A stretch of DNA of 64,000 nt from Homarus americanus (Eukaryota; Arthropoda; Malacostraca; Decapoda; Nephropidae). The stretch covers positions 209,501 through 273,500 of the forward strand of contig NW_024725520.1 in the NCBI RefSeq assembly GCF_018991925.1, given 5' to 3'. Shown here one piece after another: positions 20,536 through 47,155 of this stretch (position 1 is its first letter; each line of letters opens with the position of its first letter). Below the pieces are notes generated by a model. It did no database searches. It was given only the letters and a program-made list of their open reading frames with translations, and had not been told where the DNA came from. A program made the position numbers and the translations under genes.

Positions 20536-21947
20536 TGAATCAGCTTCTCTTTCAGTCACTTGATTAGATAAGATGACTATATGTAGGTATCCCAAATTAC
20601 TCGAAACTTAGAAGTTATGTTCAAATTCCAGCACCAGTGAGGTATATACAATATTCCTGTGTTCTTTATTACTGTGGCTTCTCGTCTGCCAGATACTCGG
20701 GCAGTGTCTTAATCTGGTGGCCTCAAACAAAGGACTGAAAATCTCTTAAATCCTGAATATTAAATAATTTAGACTTAGAGGAGGTAGTTTTCGAGGTGGG
20801 GGGGGGAAAGACAGAGGGTTATAGGAAGGTAAAGGCGTTCGATCATTGCTGGAGATGTAAAGAAACTTTCCAGGTTGTATCATATCTGACATCACGCCGT
20901 CACCAATTATCAAGGGAGTTAGAGTAAAAAAAAAGTTAATAAGACGACTCTTTTAGTTACATGTGTAGACAAAAGAGAATACTGTATCAGATATATATTT
21001 TTTTTTACCATACCTAAATCCTGAATATATGCAATGATAAAAAATTAAAGAAGATGCAAATTGTTCTGCAGTCGAAGTCTGGCAACATTTCAACAGTTAT
21101 GAACGAACTGAGTAAGCTTACGTTGCCTTAATCTCACAAAATCTTGAAAACAGTAAATAAATTTTCTTCTTTTAATTGTAACATTACACGGCTGCCCCCC
21201 AACGCTCACGAGGGACTGACCACTATGACCAAGACGCCTAAATTCTAAATTCCTCCTTTATGACAAATCTTGGGGTCGTACAACACATTCTGCCGTGTAA
21301 TGATTTTCAAAGGTTTAAACAATAAATATTCCTCGGTGAAGATATAAGAATGCCTAGGTACCAGTGGTCTCTCTGTGCTGAATAAAATCATCTAGCATTA
21401 GCCAAATAAAATATTAAAAGTGACGTCCAGTAGTGAAAGGGTTAACTGGTTCACCGTTCAAATAATATTGTCACGTATTAAGTGAACGAGTCTGACCGAG
21501 CCTGTCCACGTTGGGCTTCCTAAACAACAATTATTTTTGTTTATCTGCTTTTTCATTGATGTTAAAGTTACTTTCCTGTTTTTAATGGTGTTTGGGTAAT
21601 AGTCTGATTGTTTTGATTAATGATGGGGGTGGTAAATCGTTGGGTAGGAGGGTGTGTTTTTTTTTTCTCACGTTACTCTAGTGCTGGCGCAGGTGGGGGT
21701 GTTCCTTCATCTGAAAGGTTTGGTCGGGGTGTTGACGGTGAGGGAAATATTGTAATAGTGTTTGTACTCAATCAATCCCCCGTCCCCTCGGGCCAACCTC
21801 ACAAAACCATTCCTTCTGGACACTTCTGAGGCCATTGCACATCTTCATGCCTAATTTCAGCTCCTTATCTTCAAAACTGAAGCCGTGCATAATGAACAGA
21901 GAGACAGATATTGTACTTATACGAGTATACTTACTAAGAAACCCGGC
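20536..21947. other. Intergenic stretch, no gene recognised
   Basis: AT-rich non-coding DNA with a dispersed-repeat copy at 21362-21446. The open frame at 21620-21829 is G-rich and featureless. Confidence 0.4.
21362..21446 (+). repeat. Dispersed repeat, copy 2
   Basis: Aligns with the reverse complement of 15331-15416; shared core ATCA..TAGCCAAATAA. Confidence 0.5.
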
Positions 21948-23046
21948 GTTACCTGCAGGGCCGGGTTAAGACTTTCGTAGGCCTTAGGCACCTCCAAGAT
22001 ATGGGGCCCCATTTGACAGCATATTCACTAATAACACAAGCTAGTACCTAATTATAAAATGTGATGACTGCAAGTGACAGATTTCGAACACAGACATTTT
22101 ATCCAATTGTAGACAAGCTCATTGTTCAGTTGGTTAGACGCCAAGAAGCATATTCAGTGTTGTGTGACAGATTTGGTTTCCTGGTTGACAAATCACTGTC
22201 CCAGGATAAAGTGATCCTGAAAGCCAGAAATCTAGTGAAGACATATTCCAGTGATTTGGAAAAATGTTTTGCTGATGAGTTTTTGCTATTCTCAAATATG
22301 TACCCGGAGGAGAAAACCGTGAATGGAATGCTGAAACAACTAATCAACTGTGGATTAATAACCAGTTTTCCTAATGTCCACATTGCATTTCGAATTTATC
22401 TTTCACTGTTTGCAACCAGTTGTGAAAGCGAGCGGTCCTTTTCCAAACTAAAAAGAATTAAAATCTGTTCAAGATCCACTATGGGCCAAGAGCGGCTCTC
22501 TTCTCTTTCCCTACTTTCAATTGAAAATGAACTGCTTCGAAAGATAGACACTAATGACATAATAAAACAATTTGCACTGCAAAAAAGCCGTAAAGTTTTG
22601 ATCTAATAAATATCTTAACTTAAAATCTGTGTCAATTTTCCGAAGCAGTTGCTTTGGCATATTGAGTATGTTCTAAACATTTCCTAATGATTACGTTGTA
22701 ACTTGTATAGGATATTTCAGAAACAAAAGTATGTATTAGACAACTGAAAAAAAATAAAAATTTTGTGTACTCTTTGAAACAACTTTCTTCTACTATTTTG
22801 CTTTCATCTATGGCCAGAATATGCCTAAATAGAATAGTATAGAAAATAATCAAGTAACATAAATAGATACTAATAGGATTAAGTAATTAATAAATGGAAA
22901 AAAGTACCTCAGTATCAATTTAATAATAACCTGTAGAAAAAGGGGAAGAAAAGTTCTCGTTTAATTTTTCGTAGGCCCTCAATATCTAGTAGGCCCTAGG
23001 CACTGTGCCTACTGTGCCTAATGGATAATCCGGGCCTGGTTACCTG
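21948..23046 (+). mobile_element. hAT DNA transposon, with 8-bp target duplications
   Basis: Complete ends are visible. GTTACCTG occurs at 21948-21955 and again at 23039-23046, the 8-bp target duplication typical of hAT. The element spans 21956-23038 (1083 bp), starts CAGGGCCGGGTTAAG and ends, in reverse complement, CAGGCCCGGATTATC. It contains the C-terminal part of a transposase (22064-22606), so it is an internally deleted, probably non-autonomous copy. Confidence 0.92.
22064..22606 (+). pseudogene. Truncated hAT transposase (C-terminal dimerisation region)
   Basis: About 180 codons encode the end of a hAT transposase. The block SLFATSCESERSFSKLKRIK followed by ICSRSTMGQERLSSLSLLSIE is the hAT C-terminal dimerisation motif, of the type also seen in ZMYM1-like domesticated proteins. 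The zinc finger and most of the catalytic core are absent, so it cannot act as a transposase by itself. The frame from 22064 is uninterrupted, which suggests a young insertion. It lies inside a bounded element with terminal inverted repeats. Confidence 0.85.
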
Positions 23047-23400
23047 GATTTGTTTCTAAAGTAAAGATAACCAGGATGGCACGGTGCAGCCACCATCCCT
23101 AAGAATTAAAAGAGGAGCTCGTAGCCTATGTCCGTCCTTGGTCAAAATGAAGTGCACACGAAAAAATAACTATAACAAACATCAGCTCTTTAGGTTAAAA
23201 ACTGCGGCAGTGCGTCTCCGAAGTGCAGTTTGACCACAAAACAATGTCTCAAATATGGTCGTCTCATCCCGCTTCTTCCATCCCCGCTTATGCCGGGTTA
23301 CAACAGTTCACCTCATATTTACATGACTGTTTGAATGTTAGTATTTAATTCTTTTTCAGGTAAAAAATTATTATTACTTTATTTCACTTTTTTCAAAGTA

Positions 23401-23512
<112 letters not shown>

Positions 23513-23830
23513 CAACATGATCTACACAATAAAATCACATATGTAACCGAGTAATTGTGTTTTACTGTCGTCTGCTGCCCAAGGTCAAAGATTACACAAT
23601 TAGTTCTTCCTAATTTAGACAATGTACTCTCGGAGCTATTAACATAAGTATATCAAATTTCGTGCTATCTTAATAACTACGGTTGTGCTCAGTGACAAAT
23701 TAGAAAAAGGTAAATAATCTTTCATTGGGGGGAGGGGGAGGAAGGGCTCTACTATGTGGGGTACATCCTCATCTCCGCCTCAAATGTCTGTATCTTTTTT
23801 AACTTTCTCTTTAAAGGTTACTTTTACCTC

Positions 23831-24000
23831 GCGGTGCAGGCAATAAAGGTTCACGAACTTAGAGGTGCTGAGAGAGGTATCATCTGCAAGTTCCCTGATA
23901 AGGCAATTATTTTACCGCCGTATCGTCAGTGACGCACAGTCTTAAACAAATATTTGAGTCTCTATGTTTGTAACTTCAACAGTGTGGTGGCCGTGTGACC
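23831..24000 (+). repeat. Upstream segment of gene C shared with gene B
   Basis: Counterpart of 7986-8170. Begins GCGGTGCAGGCA and ends AGTGTGGTGGCCGTGTGACC. About 1.3-1.5 kb before the ATG of gene C. Confidence 0.65.
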
Positions 24001-24136
24001 AACAGCTGTGTAGGAAGGGATAGTGTGGCCCCTCACAACAACCACCGCCATCCTGCACCACAGTCTGCTGGCATGACTTTAGTGGTGTTACCTGTGAACA
24101 CTTGCCTGATGAAATTCTTAACTTAACCATACACCT

Positions 24137-24202
<66 letters not shown>

Positions 24203-25038
24203 ATATGCTCCACTCAGAATCTACACCAATGCAAAATTATGTTACATATTCTCTTGCACAATGACAAGCATGACCGACGACGACCACCTTGCAGAAAATA
24301 AAGTTAAGTGTCAAGTGTGTAACTCATGTGTCGTCCACCATCAAACCACCCGCGGTCACTTACGGGAAGGTATACCCAGAGTGGGTTGTAGTGGTATGTC
24401 ATCCCAGAATAATCATACCACCACACGATGACCATAAAGATGTCACAACAAGACACACACACACATACACTCCTCAGAGGCATCACTGAACAAGCCCCCC
24501 CCCCCATCACCTTGCCAGAGTTCAGACACTCATTAAGAACACTTACGGCTAAGTACCCGTACAAAAAGCAGGAGTGAAGTCCTGGCTCCTTTCACCCAAT
24601 TGAGAAAATATGTATTTAATGTTGTACCGTTTTTAAATTTCCATAAGTTATTCCAGGTATTGTCATTCTTGACTTTAGTTATGATTTCATACAGTCATAC
24701 GTACAGTACTTTCCTTATACTGTAGTTGTAAGGGACACAGTCTTGCCACGAGAGCATCCCACCCATGTCATATTTGGAACCTTTTATTCCAAGTTTTTTA
24801 CTATAATTTATCTATTCACGCTAAATAGGGATGATTACTGATAAATTAAATAAAACTGAACATTTTGCCAAACAGGGATAGGTTAGGTTAAGTTAGGTTA
24901 AGATAAGTTATTTATGAAACTATTTGTATATATGCATCATTATATAATATAATATACACTTACGTCTGTGTCAAGTCAGACGTATTCTATAAAAAGAAAC
25001 ACATAGAAGTTATCGCTAATCGGCAATTATCTTATTTA

Positions 25039-25109
<71 letters not shown>

Positions 25110-25227
25110 TTAGTCATTTATCCCGCGGAGTTTCCATATCTGATAATTCAGGTATCAAGGTGACCCAGGTGAGTACCCTGAGAAACCCCAGCAATAAAAT
25201 GATTGTATTGATTGGCGTAAGTGAGGG
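24001..25227. other. 5' flank of gene C, no gene seen
   Basis: Contains a (CA)n run (about 24139-24200), a short TTAGG-like stretch (24881-24909, GGTTAGGTTAAGTTAGGTTA) and a (GA)n run (about 25042-25108). The open frames on either strand are featureless. Confidence 0.5.
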
Positions 25228-25234
25228 TGACGTG
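25228..25234 (+). promoter_or_regulatory. CRE-half-site-like TGACGTG upstream of gene C
   Basis: TGACGTG 20 bp before the TATA box of gene C. It is the counterpart of the full TGACGTCA sites of B and D. Confidence 0.35.
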
Positions 25235-25247
25235 CCCACCAGATGTG

Positions 25248-25276
25248 TATATAAAAAAACGAAAACCTTCTTCAGT
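25248..25276 (+). promoter_or_regulatory. TATA box and arthropod initiator of gene C
   Basis: TATATAAA at 25248-25255 and TCAGT at 25272-25276. TCAGT is the arthropod initiator consensus and lies at a normal TATA-to-start distance. The predicted 5' UTR is about 28 bp before the ATG at 25302. Confidence 0.7.
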
Positions 25277-25301
25277 TACCACAGTCTCTTCTGCTGCAGA
25301 C

Positions 25302-33286
<7,985 letters not shown>

Positions 33287-33425
33287 GCACTAAAACCAGA
33301 TCCTCACAAAAGCTGCGTCTTAAAACTGGACCGGGGCGATATTATCTTTTCTTACTCTTTTCGTCTTATTTAATCTTTACTTTCACTCTCTAGACTGTGA
33401 CATTATTGTTGGACGATTTAGTGTT

Positions 33426-33435
33426 AATAAATAAA
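33426..33435 (+). terminator. Polyadenylation signals of gene C
   Basis: Two overlapping AATAAA hexamers about 140 bp after the stop codon of gene C. Confidence 0.6.
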
Positions 33436-33659
33436 GCACAAAAATATTGATATTTAGTTTTTACTTTTTTCCTTCTATAATGCAACAAACACTTTTATTT
33501 AAACTTTATAATGGAATATATTAGCTGGAACATATTTCTTCAGAAACAGTAAGAAAAAAATAATATACGAAATACATTTAAGTTTAAGTATAGACACTTT
33601 GGTTCGGTCGATTATTTTTCGCAAAATTTATCAGTGACCAGACCGCCATCCAGATACCT

Positions 33660-33670
33660 GTACTTCCTTA

Positions 33671-33721
<51 letters not shown>

Positions 33722-33890
33722 TATTATTATATTCCTATTATTTTTATTATTTTTATTATTTATAATTTTTTTATTATTATTTATTATTAGTATTATTATT
33801 CCTATTATTTATTATTATTTTAATATTTTTTATTATCATTATTTTAATCCCATTATTTATAATATATATCTTCTTTTTTTTTATTCTTAC
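33660..33890. repeat. (TTA)n and derived AT-rich low-complexity DNA
   Basis: A (TTA)n run at about 33672-33717 decays into ATTATT-rich DNA to about 33885, 3' of gene C. Confidence 0.9.
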
Positions 33891-34036
33891 TTGTGGAAGC
33901 GGCTAGCCAAGGAGTGGGCCACCCTGAGGCCTCCCTGCCATTACTGGCCAGGAAGTGAGTTGCCAAGCATGGTGGAGCACTCCGAGGCTGAGCCGGTGTG
34001 CCTCGACCTGAGGCCCAGCAGAACTATACCGTATGT

Positions 34037-34190
34037 ACTATCGTGGACAAAAGTTCGCTCCCTGTAGTGAAACTGAGACACGGGAATGAGACTCCGAACT
34101 GACTTACCCTGAGTGTTATCTGGTGCGGGTGTGCTGTGCGGGTCGATACTGCTTCAGTTTGGGAAGGAGCGAACTTTTGTCCACGATAGT
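34037..34190. mobile_element. 154-bp hairpin element (MITE-like)
   Basis: The left end ACTATCGTGGACAAAAGTTC and the right end are inverted copies; 25 bp match exactly (34037-34061 with 34166-34190). The following AAACTGA also pairs with its right-arm counterpart. The short length and lack of coding sequence fit a miniature inverted-repeat transposon. No clear target duplication was found. Confidence 0.7.
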
Positions 34191-34226
34191 GCAGCTCGTC
34201 AGGCCGCGGTGAGGCAGCACAATAAT

Positions 34227-34433
34227 TGTGACCTACTGTACACCCACATGTATCCTGAGACACAACCTGGACCTTCACCACTCTCTCTCTCTACCTCAGT
34301 ATATCCTCTTGATGTATCTCTTCCTCCACGTGTCCACACCACACCACACCACCTTCTTCACTACTGTCATCACGCTCTTGTGCTCTCCAATCCATTCACA
34401 AGAACACAAACCCGGCCTCATCTCTCCCCGCTG
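34227..34433 (+). repeat. Downstream segment of gene C shared with gene B
   Basis: Counterpart of 18694-18914. It is about 0.94 kb after the stop of C and 0.16 kb after that of B; the extra DNA at C includes the AT-rich tract and the hairpin element. Confidence 0.65.
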
Positions 34434-36079
34434 GCCACCAAGACTGAGTGGGGGGGGGATGCCATAACCATACTGGGTGTTGGGTGCAGATTTTTTGCCT
34501 CTTATTGCCTATTTATTTTCCCTGGTCTGGCAAAGATTAACCTAACAGGAAGCCCATTTTGTTATCCATGAGTGAGGTCCTCCCCGCTAGGTGATGAATA
34601 AAGTTACTACGAATATTTGAAATCTGTAATGTAAAACTTGATCCGGGTGTTGTGTGATGTTTCTGAAGATAATAAATGCTTAAAAAATATTTTTAAATTA
34701 TCTTTTAAGTGATATTTACTTCCTTTCTGCTGGACTGTTGGTCACAAATACCTTTACTGATGAACAAGTACCTTATATTTAGCATTTTTCGTTATAAAAT
34801 GTCCTTTTGGAGACCTATGGAAAAATATTGTAGACATCAAATGTATTTTGTTTAACACTAGAATGTATAGATCGGGTGCAATTTCAAGAAAGCTTCAGAT
34901 TTCAAGGGGCGTAGCCATGTCGACACTGTATAATGTGTCATTGGCCATCTAGCTAAATAAACTTTTCACTATCAGTGTAGGTTCAGCCTTCTCCTCTGCC
35001 TGGATATATTGAGATACCGATAAGATCTTACAACTTCAAACTACGTGGAGCTGGGAAACAGGAGTTCATCTAGATTTGCATTTATCTTTTATAAAATATG
35101 TTTTACCTGGCTCTGGGTGTATTACGGTGATTCATTTGACATACGACCTCCCTTTCTTTTTCCCTCTTCTGGGCTCTGGAGACCATAATTAAGGACTGAG
35201 GTTTAAAATTCCTTCTTATGGTTGAAAAATGTGTCAGAGATCTGGATTCCTGCTCTAGCCTTAGAACTAAGTCGAAAACAGGCAGGGAACCGAGGATGGG
35301 TTGTAGAGTCGAGGCGCTAACCTGTTTTCCTCACTATTTTACTGACCGAGACAGTCATCGGACTCCGTGGATTCATACAGATTCGAATAGGTAGGTAGAA
35401 TGCAATACGTTCATTCCTGCAGCTATACGTCATCAGGATAATATTCCTTGCTATTAAACACTGTACATCTTAACGTTAAGCTCAGCCTGTGAGATAGTAG
35501 GAGAAACACGACTAAACTTATAAATTCTAGTCGTTCGGTATGAGATAAATTAATAGGGAATAAATCTATATAGTTTCCAAAATAAATACCAATACACTAT
35601 TATTTTTTACTTTATGTAAATACTAAATTCTCATGGTGTTGGTACAGGTCGACGTCGAATCGATCTTCTATCAAATCACAGTCCTAGACATGAGTCAACT
35701 CCTGTCTACGTCAACAGCTCTCAATAGAAATAATTTAACTTGCGTCACACATATACGTGAATCAATTTTTTGTTTAAATATGTACGTCAGAGATATTGTG
35801 TGGCCGAGGTGACAACACTGGGTATGATGTCATGAGAGGACAGGGGAGATGTACACAACACAACACATCTTATCAGGTTATGAACAGATGATGCCAGTCT
35901 CAGTGCTGTTATATACTGTATGTTAGTTCTATTACACAGCGAAGTCTCCTTATCAGACGGTAAAGATTAAAAAGAAAAAATAACGCCACACAGTGAGAGA
36001 CTTAACACCTGAACCAGCCGTAACAATGCTATATTGTTTTCTCTGACAGATACATTGAATTTTTTAATTCCCGAGGATA
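34434..36079. other. Intergenic region between C and D, no gene seen
   Basis: No coding feature, RNA gene or clear mobile element recognised. It includes the 5' flank of gene D. Confidence 0.4.
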
Positions 36080-36087
36080 TGACGTCA
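36080..36087 (+). promoter_or_regulatory. CRE/ATF-like TGACGTCA upstream of gene D
   Basis: Perfect TGACGTCA 38 bp before the TATA box of gene D, matching the site upstream of gene B. The binding factor is inferred from the motif only. Confidence 0.45.
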
Positions 36088-36117
36088 AGTAAGGGGGAGG
36101 GGGGCGATAACCAGGTG

Positions 36118-36148
36118 TATATATAAGAGGGAGGACCTGACCCTTCAG
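36118..36148 (+). promoter_or_regulatory. TATA box and initiator-like site of gene D
   Basis: TATATATAAG from 36118, followed by TTCAGC at about 36144. The ATG is 51 bp after the start of the TATA box, as in the paralogues. Confidence 0.7.
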
Positions 36149-36168
36149 CTCCACAGTTTGCTGTAGTC

Positions 36169-42939
<6,771 letters not shown>

Positions 42940-43068
42940 TCGTATTAGTCTGATTGTCTACACTATCTTGGAAATAACTTATTGCGTTCTATTCTCTCTT
43001 TCATCTCTGTTCATACTCATTAGGTTATATTAGAATGTTTACATTCTTGAAGTTATTGTAATGAAGTT

Positions 43069-43076
43069 AATATAAA
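43069..43076 (+). terminator. Possible variant polyadenylation signal of gene D
   Basis: Overlapping AATATA/TATAAA variants 130 bp after the stop codon. No canonical AATAAA was seen between the stop codon and the LINE remnant at 43.18 kb. Confidence 0.3.
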
Positions 43077-43174
43077 TATACTGTATTGTGTTTCTTATTT
43101 CCTTTAACTCTGTCCCTCATATCGTGTGGACCGTCTAAATGGTGATATACAGTTGGAGACTTCTGACTAGTACA

Positions 43175-43395
43175 CTTAGAACATAAGAACATAAGGAGTC
43201 TGCAATACGCCGGTTGGCCTGTGCATGGCAGCTCCTGTCGAGAGTTACTACCACTCTCTATCATCCATGAATCTATCTAGCCTCCTTTTGAAACTTTCCA
43301 GAGTACCAGCACTTACTACAAAGTTGCTAAGCTTGTTCCACTCGTCCACCACCCTATTTGTGAACCAGTTTCTTCCTATCTCCCTCCCTCCTTAG
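43175..43395 (-). mobile_element. CR1/L2-like LINE 3' end remnant
   Basis: The reverse complement contains the coding block for the ..NWF..RVVDEWNKL region (CACAAATAGGGTGGTGGACG). It ends with the 3' terminus TTATGTTCTTATGTTCT, a short repeat typical of CR1 ends. Same subfamily as 5540-5800. The insertion lies 0.24 kb after gene D. Confidence 0.8.
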
Positions 43396-43689
43396 CGTTG
43401 CCACTCCACCTTTTCCGTAAGGTATGAACTCCGAGAGTATCGACACGTGAATCTGAAGCATTCACGAGTGAGGGGTAGAGGGTGGCCTGAGGATGAACGG
43501 GGACGGGTTATGGGGGTTGAGGAGGGTAAGAGTGTTCAGGGCTATAGGGTTGCAAGAAGGTTAAGGAGTTACTTGTGCAGTTACAACACAATAGTTATTA
43601 AACAAGTATATAAATACGTAGGAGAACACACAAACTATGCGTAGAATGTTTTACTGCACATTAAGGTGGTATTCCCAGCCTGTGCTGCT

Positions 43690-43930
43690 ACTAACACCGG
43701 GGTTAGTCATCATACATCAGGGTTAGTTGCTGAACTTTGGGGTTAGTAGTCGTATATTGAGGTTAATCATCGTGCTTATTGATCGTACATCGGAATTAGT
43801 TGTTGTATATTGGGGTTAGTCGCCGTGCTTCAGGATGTCATAGTTCTTAGGGAAAAGTCGTATATTGGGATTAGTCATCGTAATTGTAAATCAGGATTAG
43901 TCGCCACACATCGGGCTTGGTCATCGCATT
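43690..43930 (+). repeat. Degenerate tandem repeat, about 20-24 bp unit
   Basis: Recurring GGGGTTAGTCATCGTATATT-like units with many changes (GGTTAGT, TCGTAT or TCGTGC, TTGGG). About ten copies are recognisable. Confidence 0.65.
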
Positions 43931-45468
43931 TTGCGTTTAAATTGTTGTGAAGTCACTGTGTAATGATCACGGTCGTGCATGTCAGTTAACGTAAAATCAG
44001 ACGATTCATATTACGCTCAATAGCCCACAAAACATGTAGCTATGCCTTCTTTATTGAGTACCCCGTCTAAGGCATCCGTTTTCTCATCGCTTCAGGATGT
44101 CTGAGTCCTCCGTTTTCTCTCAATCTTAGAGTGCACCCGAGACTTCGTTATTCCTTAGTATAACGACACAATGTGAAATTACAACTGTGGTTGCATAAGT
44201 TGAGGCAACTTAGATATGTCTGATTAAAGTTGGAACATTCAAGATCCATTGTCAGTGATTTCGAAAGCTTCAACTATCTTTATTGTTGGTAAAACTTGTC
44301 AAGTAAGTGAGTGTCAAGTCTGTCAGTACGAGTGGCATATCCTTATAACATCCTTGGGGAAGTATTAGGTTATAGTGCATCAGATCGGTGAGCTATCGTG
44401 TATAAGGTATTAAATAATTGTACAACAGAGAACAGTTTCTACTTTATCGTTGTATAAACCATCAAACTCCAGGTGTTATGTCATTGTAAGTCGCCATTCA
44501 TCATAAATAGCTCAATCGTATGCTGTGAGTTGTCATTGTAGTTTTGTCATTAAATCTTAGTACAATAGAGATCACGTAGTCAAGAATCAGGACACCTGTA
44601 GGGCCATATTTACGTACACTAAGTAATAATTCAACGTACAGCAGAATAAAGCAGAGTTAGTGAACCAGACGAGGGAAGAGAACTAAGCGAGGGTAGTGAG
44701 TGTCGCATGCGTTGGTATTCAGCCGGGACCGTCGACATGAGCCGCCTCTCAGTGACTTTATCCCCACCACTTGTCATCAGCTCTCAGCCCCCTCCAGCAA
44801 TTGTCAGTGTAAAATGTCAACCAAAGGTGAAGTCGTCAGAGGAGCTACACAAGTGAGACGAAATGACACGAGTATGCATTTATACTAGTTCGTACCTTCA
44901 GTAAAGTGCATATTTGTTGTAAGTTTGGGGGTATATTATTCTATTCAAAGATGTGGAATATAATTTGATTTTTAGTGGATGTTTGTGACTATTACAAGTG
45001 ATGGTAGAAATAATGTTTGTTACAGGATTCCATTTCTCGTCATTTAGAGAGGAGAACTATGGTACTTCGACTAGCTTTGATGTGTCGGGCGTCTACCTTG
45101 ATTTGGCGATCAACTATAATATTTCCGTACAGGGAGCCATAAGACTACTCTTCTTCTGTGATTTACTTATTACACTTTGGATCATTGTTTATACTTTGAA
45201 TGAAACTTGTTCAATTTACCATTAAAAACATCATCTGGTATCGCCAATTTTTTAAAAGTGTAAGTGTTGACGGACCTCTTTAATTTTTACTTAATATATC
45301 TTCAAACAATGCTCTAGTCATTGCCAACAGCAGTGGACTCCATTAAACGAAAGTAAAACACAAAATCCTGCACACAGTGTTATCGTGAATACCTCTGACA
45401 GATTTAATTATCGTGAAGAATTGCCAATTTCTACTTTTTATTCACGATCGACCAGGATTTGAGTGTAC
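43931..45468. other. Intergenic stretch, no gene recognised
   Basis: Short open frames only; no domains or repeats that can be named. Confidence 0.4.
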
Positions 45469-45856
45469 TGTGGCAGCTTCTGTCACACTACAACACACTG
45501 TGGCAGCTTCTGTCACACTGCAACACACTGTTGCAACTTCTGTCACACTGCAACACATTGTTGCAGCTTCTGTCACACTGCAACACACTGTTGCAGCTTC
45601 TGTCACACTACAATACACTGTTGCAGCTTCTGTCACACTGCAACACACTGTTGCAGCTTCTGTCACACTACAATACACTGTTGCAGCTTCTGTCACACTA
45701 CAATACACTGTTGCAGCTTCTGTCACACTGCAACACACTGTTGCAGCTTCTGTCACACTACAACACACTGTTGCAGCTTCTGTCACACTACAACACACTG
45801 TTGCAGCTTCTGTCACACTGCAACACACTGTTGCAGCTTCTGTCACACTACAACAG
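45469..45856 (+). repeat. 30-bp minisatellite, about 13 copies
   Basis: Unit contains TTGCAGCTTCTGTCACACTR, and copies differ mainly at two sites (CTA/CTG and CAACAC/CAATAC). The 30-bp period keeps three plus frames and one minus frame open for 150 or more codons; the period in one frame is TVAASVTLQH. There is no sign of a real protein. Confidence 0.95.
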
Positions 45857-46009
45857 CGGGGAGGAATCGAGAATGGGAAGGCTTGACCACAGAGGACTCG
45901 GCCAAGAAAACGACTCTGCTCAGGCTCTGTTGGCATATTTTCCACAGGAAAGAAGAAGAATCAACACATCGGAAGTAGACTCAACCACGAATATACAGCT
46001 AATATAAGA

Positions 46010-46200
46010 ATGAGCCACCGCTAAGGACAAGAGTCAGCCAAGGACGAGATTGAGTCAAGAAGACTCAACCAAGAATAGGACTCGCCCAAGAAGACTCAAG
46101 ACTCATCCAGAAAGACTCATCCAGGAAAAGAACTCAACCAAGAATAAAACTCAACCAAGAAGAAGGCTCAGCCAAGAAGACTCAATCAAGAGGAAGGCCT
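46010..46200 (+). repeat. Degenerate purine-rich tandem repeat
   Basis: Repeated AACCAAGAAKACTCA-like units (about 12-16 bp) with point changes. Strong purine/pyrimidine strand bias. Confidence 0.6.
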
Positions 46201-46834
46201 GGACAGCAGGAGACGACTCAAGTGAAGGAAGAGAAGTATCATCAAACTGTACTGCAAAAAAATATATAATATATACAATTAAATAAAACCCTGACTGAAG
46301 TTAAAAAAATCTCGGCACAGTTCCTCAAAGTGAGCCGAGGGCAGGGGGAGAGGGGGAGGGAGGTTATTTTTCTTTTCCCAGGAAGATCCAGAAGGAACTC
46401 CCAGACTATAATATGAAGGAAGATCTAAATTCTCTCTTACTAACTTACTTTCAATTGGAATTTTTATAATATTCTCAATCTTGTTTTTGTGTTTGTTGAG
46501 TATTAAATTTAGTAATTTTGAGTAATTACGATAAAAAAAAAATCTTGTTAGGTATTTTGGCTCAGCTGCCGTATACCTGGTATTGGTTTCAGGGTTAGGT
46601 TAGGTTAACGTTAAAACATCACTCTATAACATTCTACCTCACCAGTGATCACCCATGTTGTGTTGTAGTGGCAGCTAGCAACACGGATGGACTTGTTTAC
46701 CTACGAGTAATGACGTTGTCGAGTGCAGGAAGCCAAGCCCTTCACTTCTTAAGAGTTTTCCCATTGGTTAGCCGTTCACTGCTTTCTTGCATTGGAAGCC
46801 TTGATGGTGTTCTATTGTTGTATTGATGGTTGTA

Positions 46835-47155
46835 GTTTTAGTGGTTCTGGTAGTTGTAGTGGTTCTGGTAGTTGTAGTGGTTCTGGTAGTTGTAGTGGTT
46901 CTGGTAGTTGTAGTGGTTCTGGTAGTTGTAGTGGTTCTGGTAGTTGTAGTGGTTCTGGTAGTTGTAGTGGTTCTGGTAGTTGTAGTGGTTCCGGTAGTTG
47001 TAGTGGTACTGATAGTTGTAGTGGTACTGATAGTTTTAGTGGTTCTGGTAGTCGTAGTGGTTCTGATGGTTGTGGCGGTTCTGGTAGTCGTAGTGGTTCT
47101 GATAGTTGTAGTGGTACTGATAGTTGTAGTGGTTTTGGTAGTCGTAGTGGTTCTG
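46835..47155 (+). repeat. 18-bp minisatellite, about 17 copies
   Basis: Unit GGTTCTGGTAGTTGTAGT, perfect in the first part and diverged to GGTACTGATAGT or GGTTCTGATGGT towards the 3' end. It encodes SGSGSC in one frame; a simple-repeat origin is more likely than a protein. Confidence 0.95.

Noticed and set aside
20610..20640. B-box-like GTTCAAATTCC suggesting a tRNA or SINE
   Set aside because: No matching A box or cloverleaf could be folded upstream, and no terminator or acceptor stem was found.
45413..46007. Overlapping open frames of 157-182 codons in three plus frames and one minus frame
   Set aside because: They are produced by a 30-bp tandem repeat whose period is a multiple of three; no start context, domain or splice evidence supports a protein.
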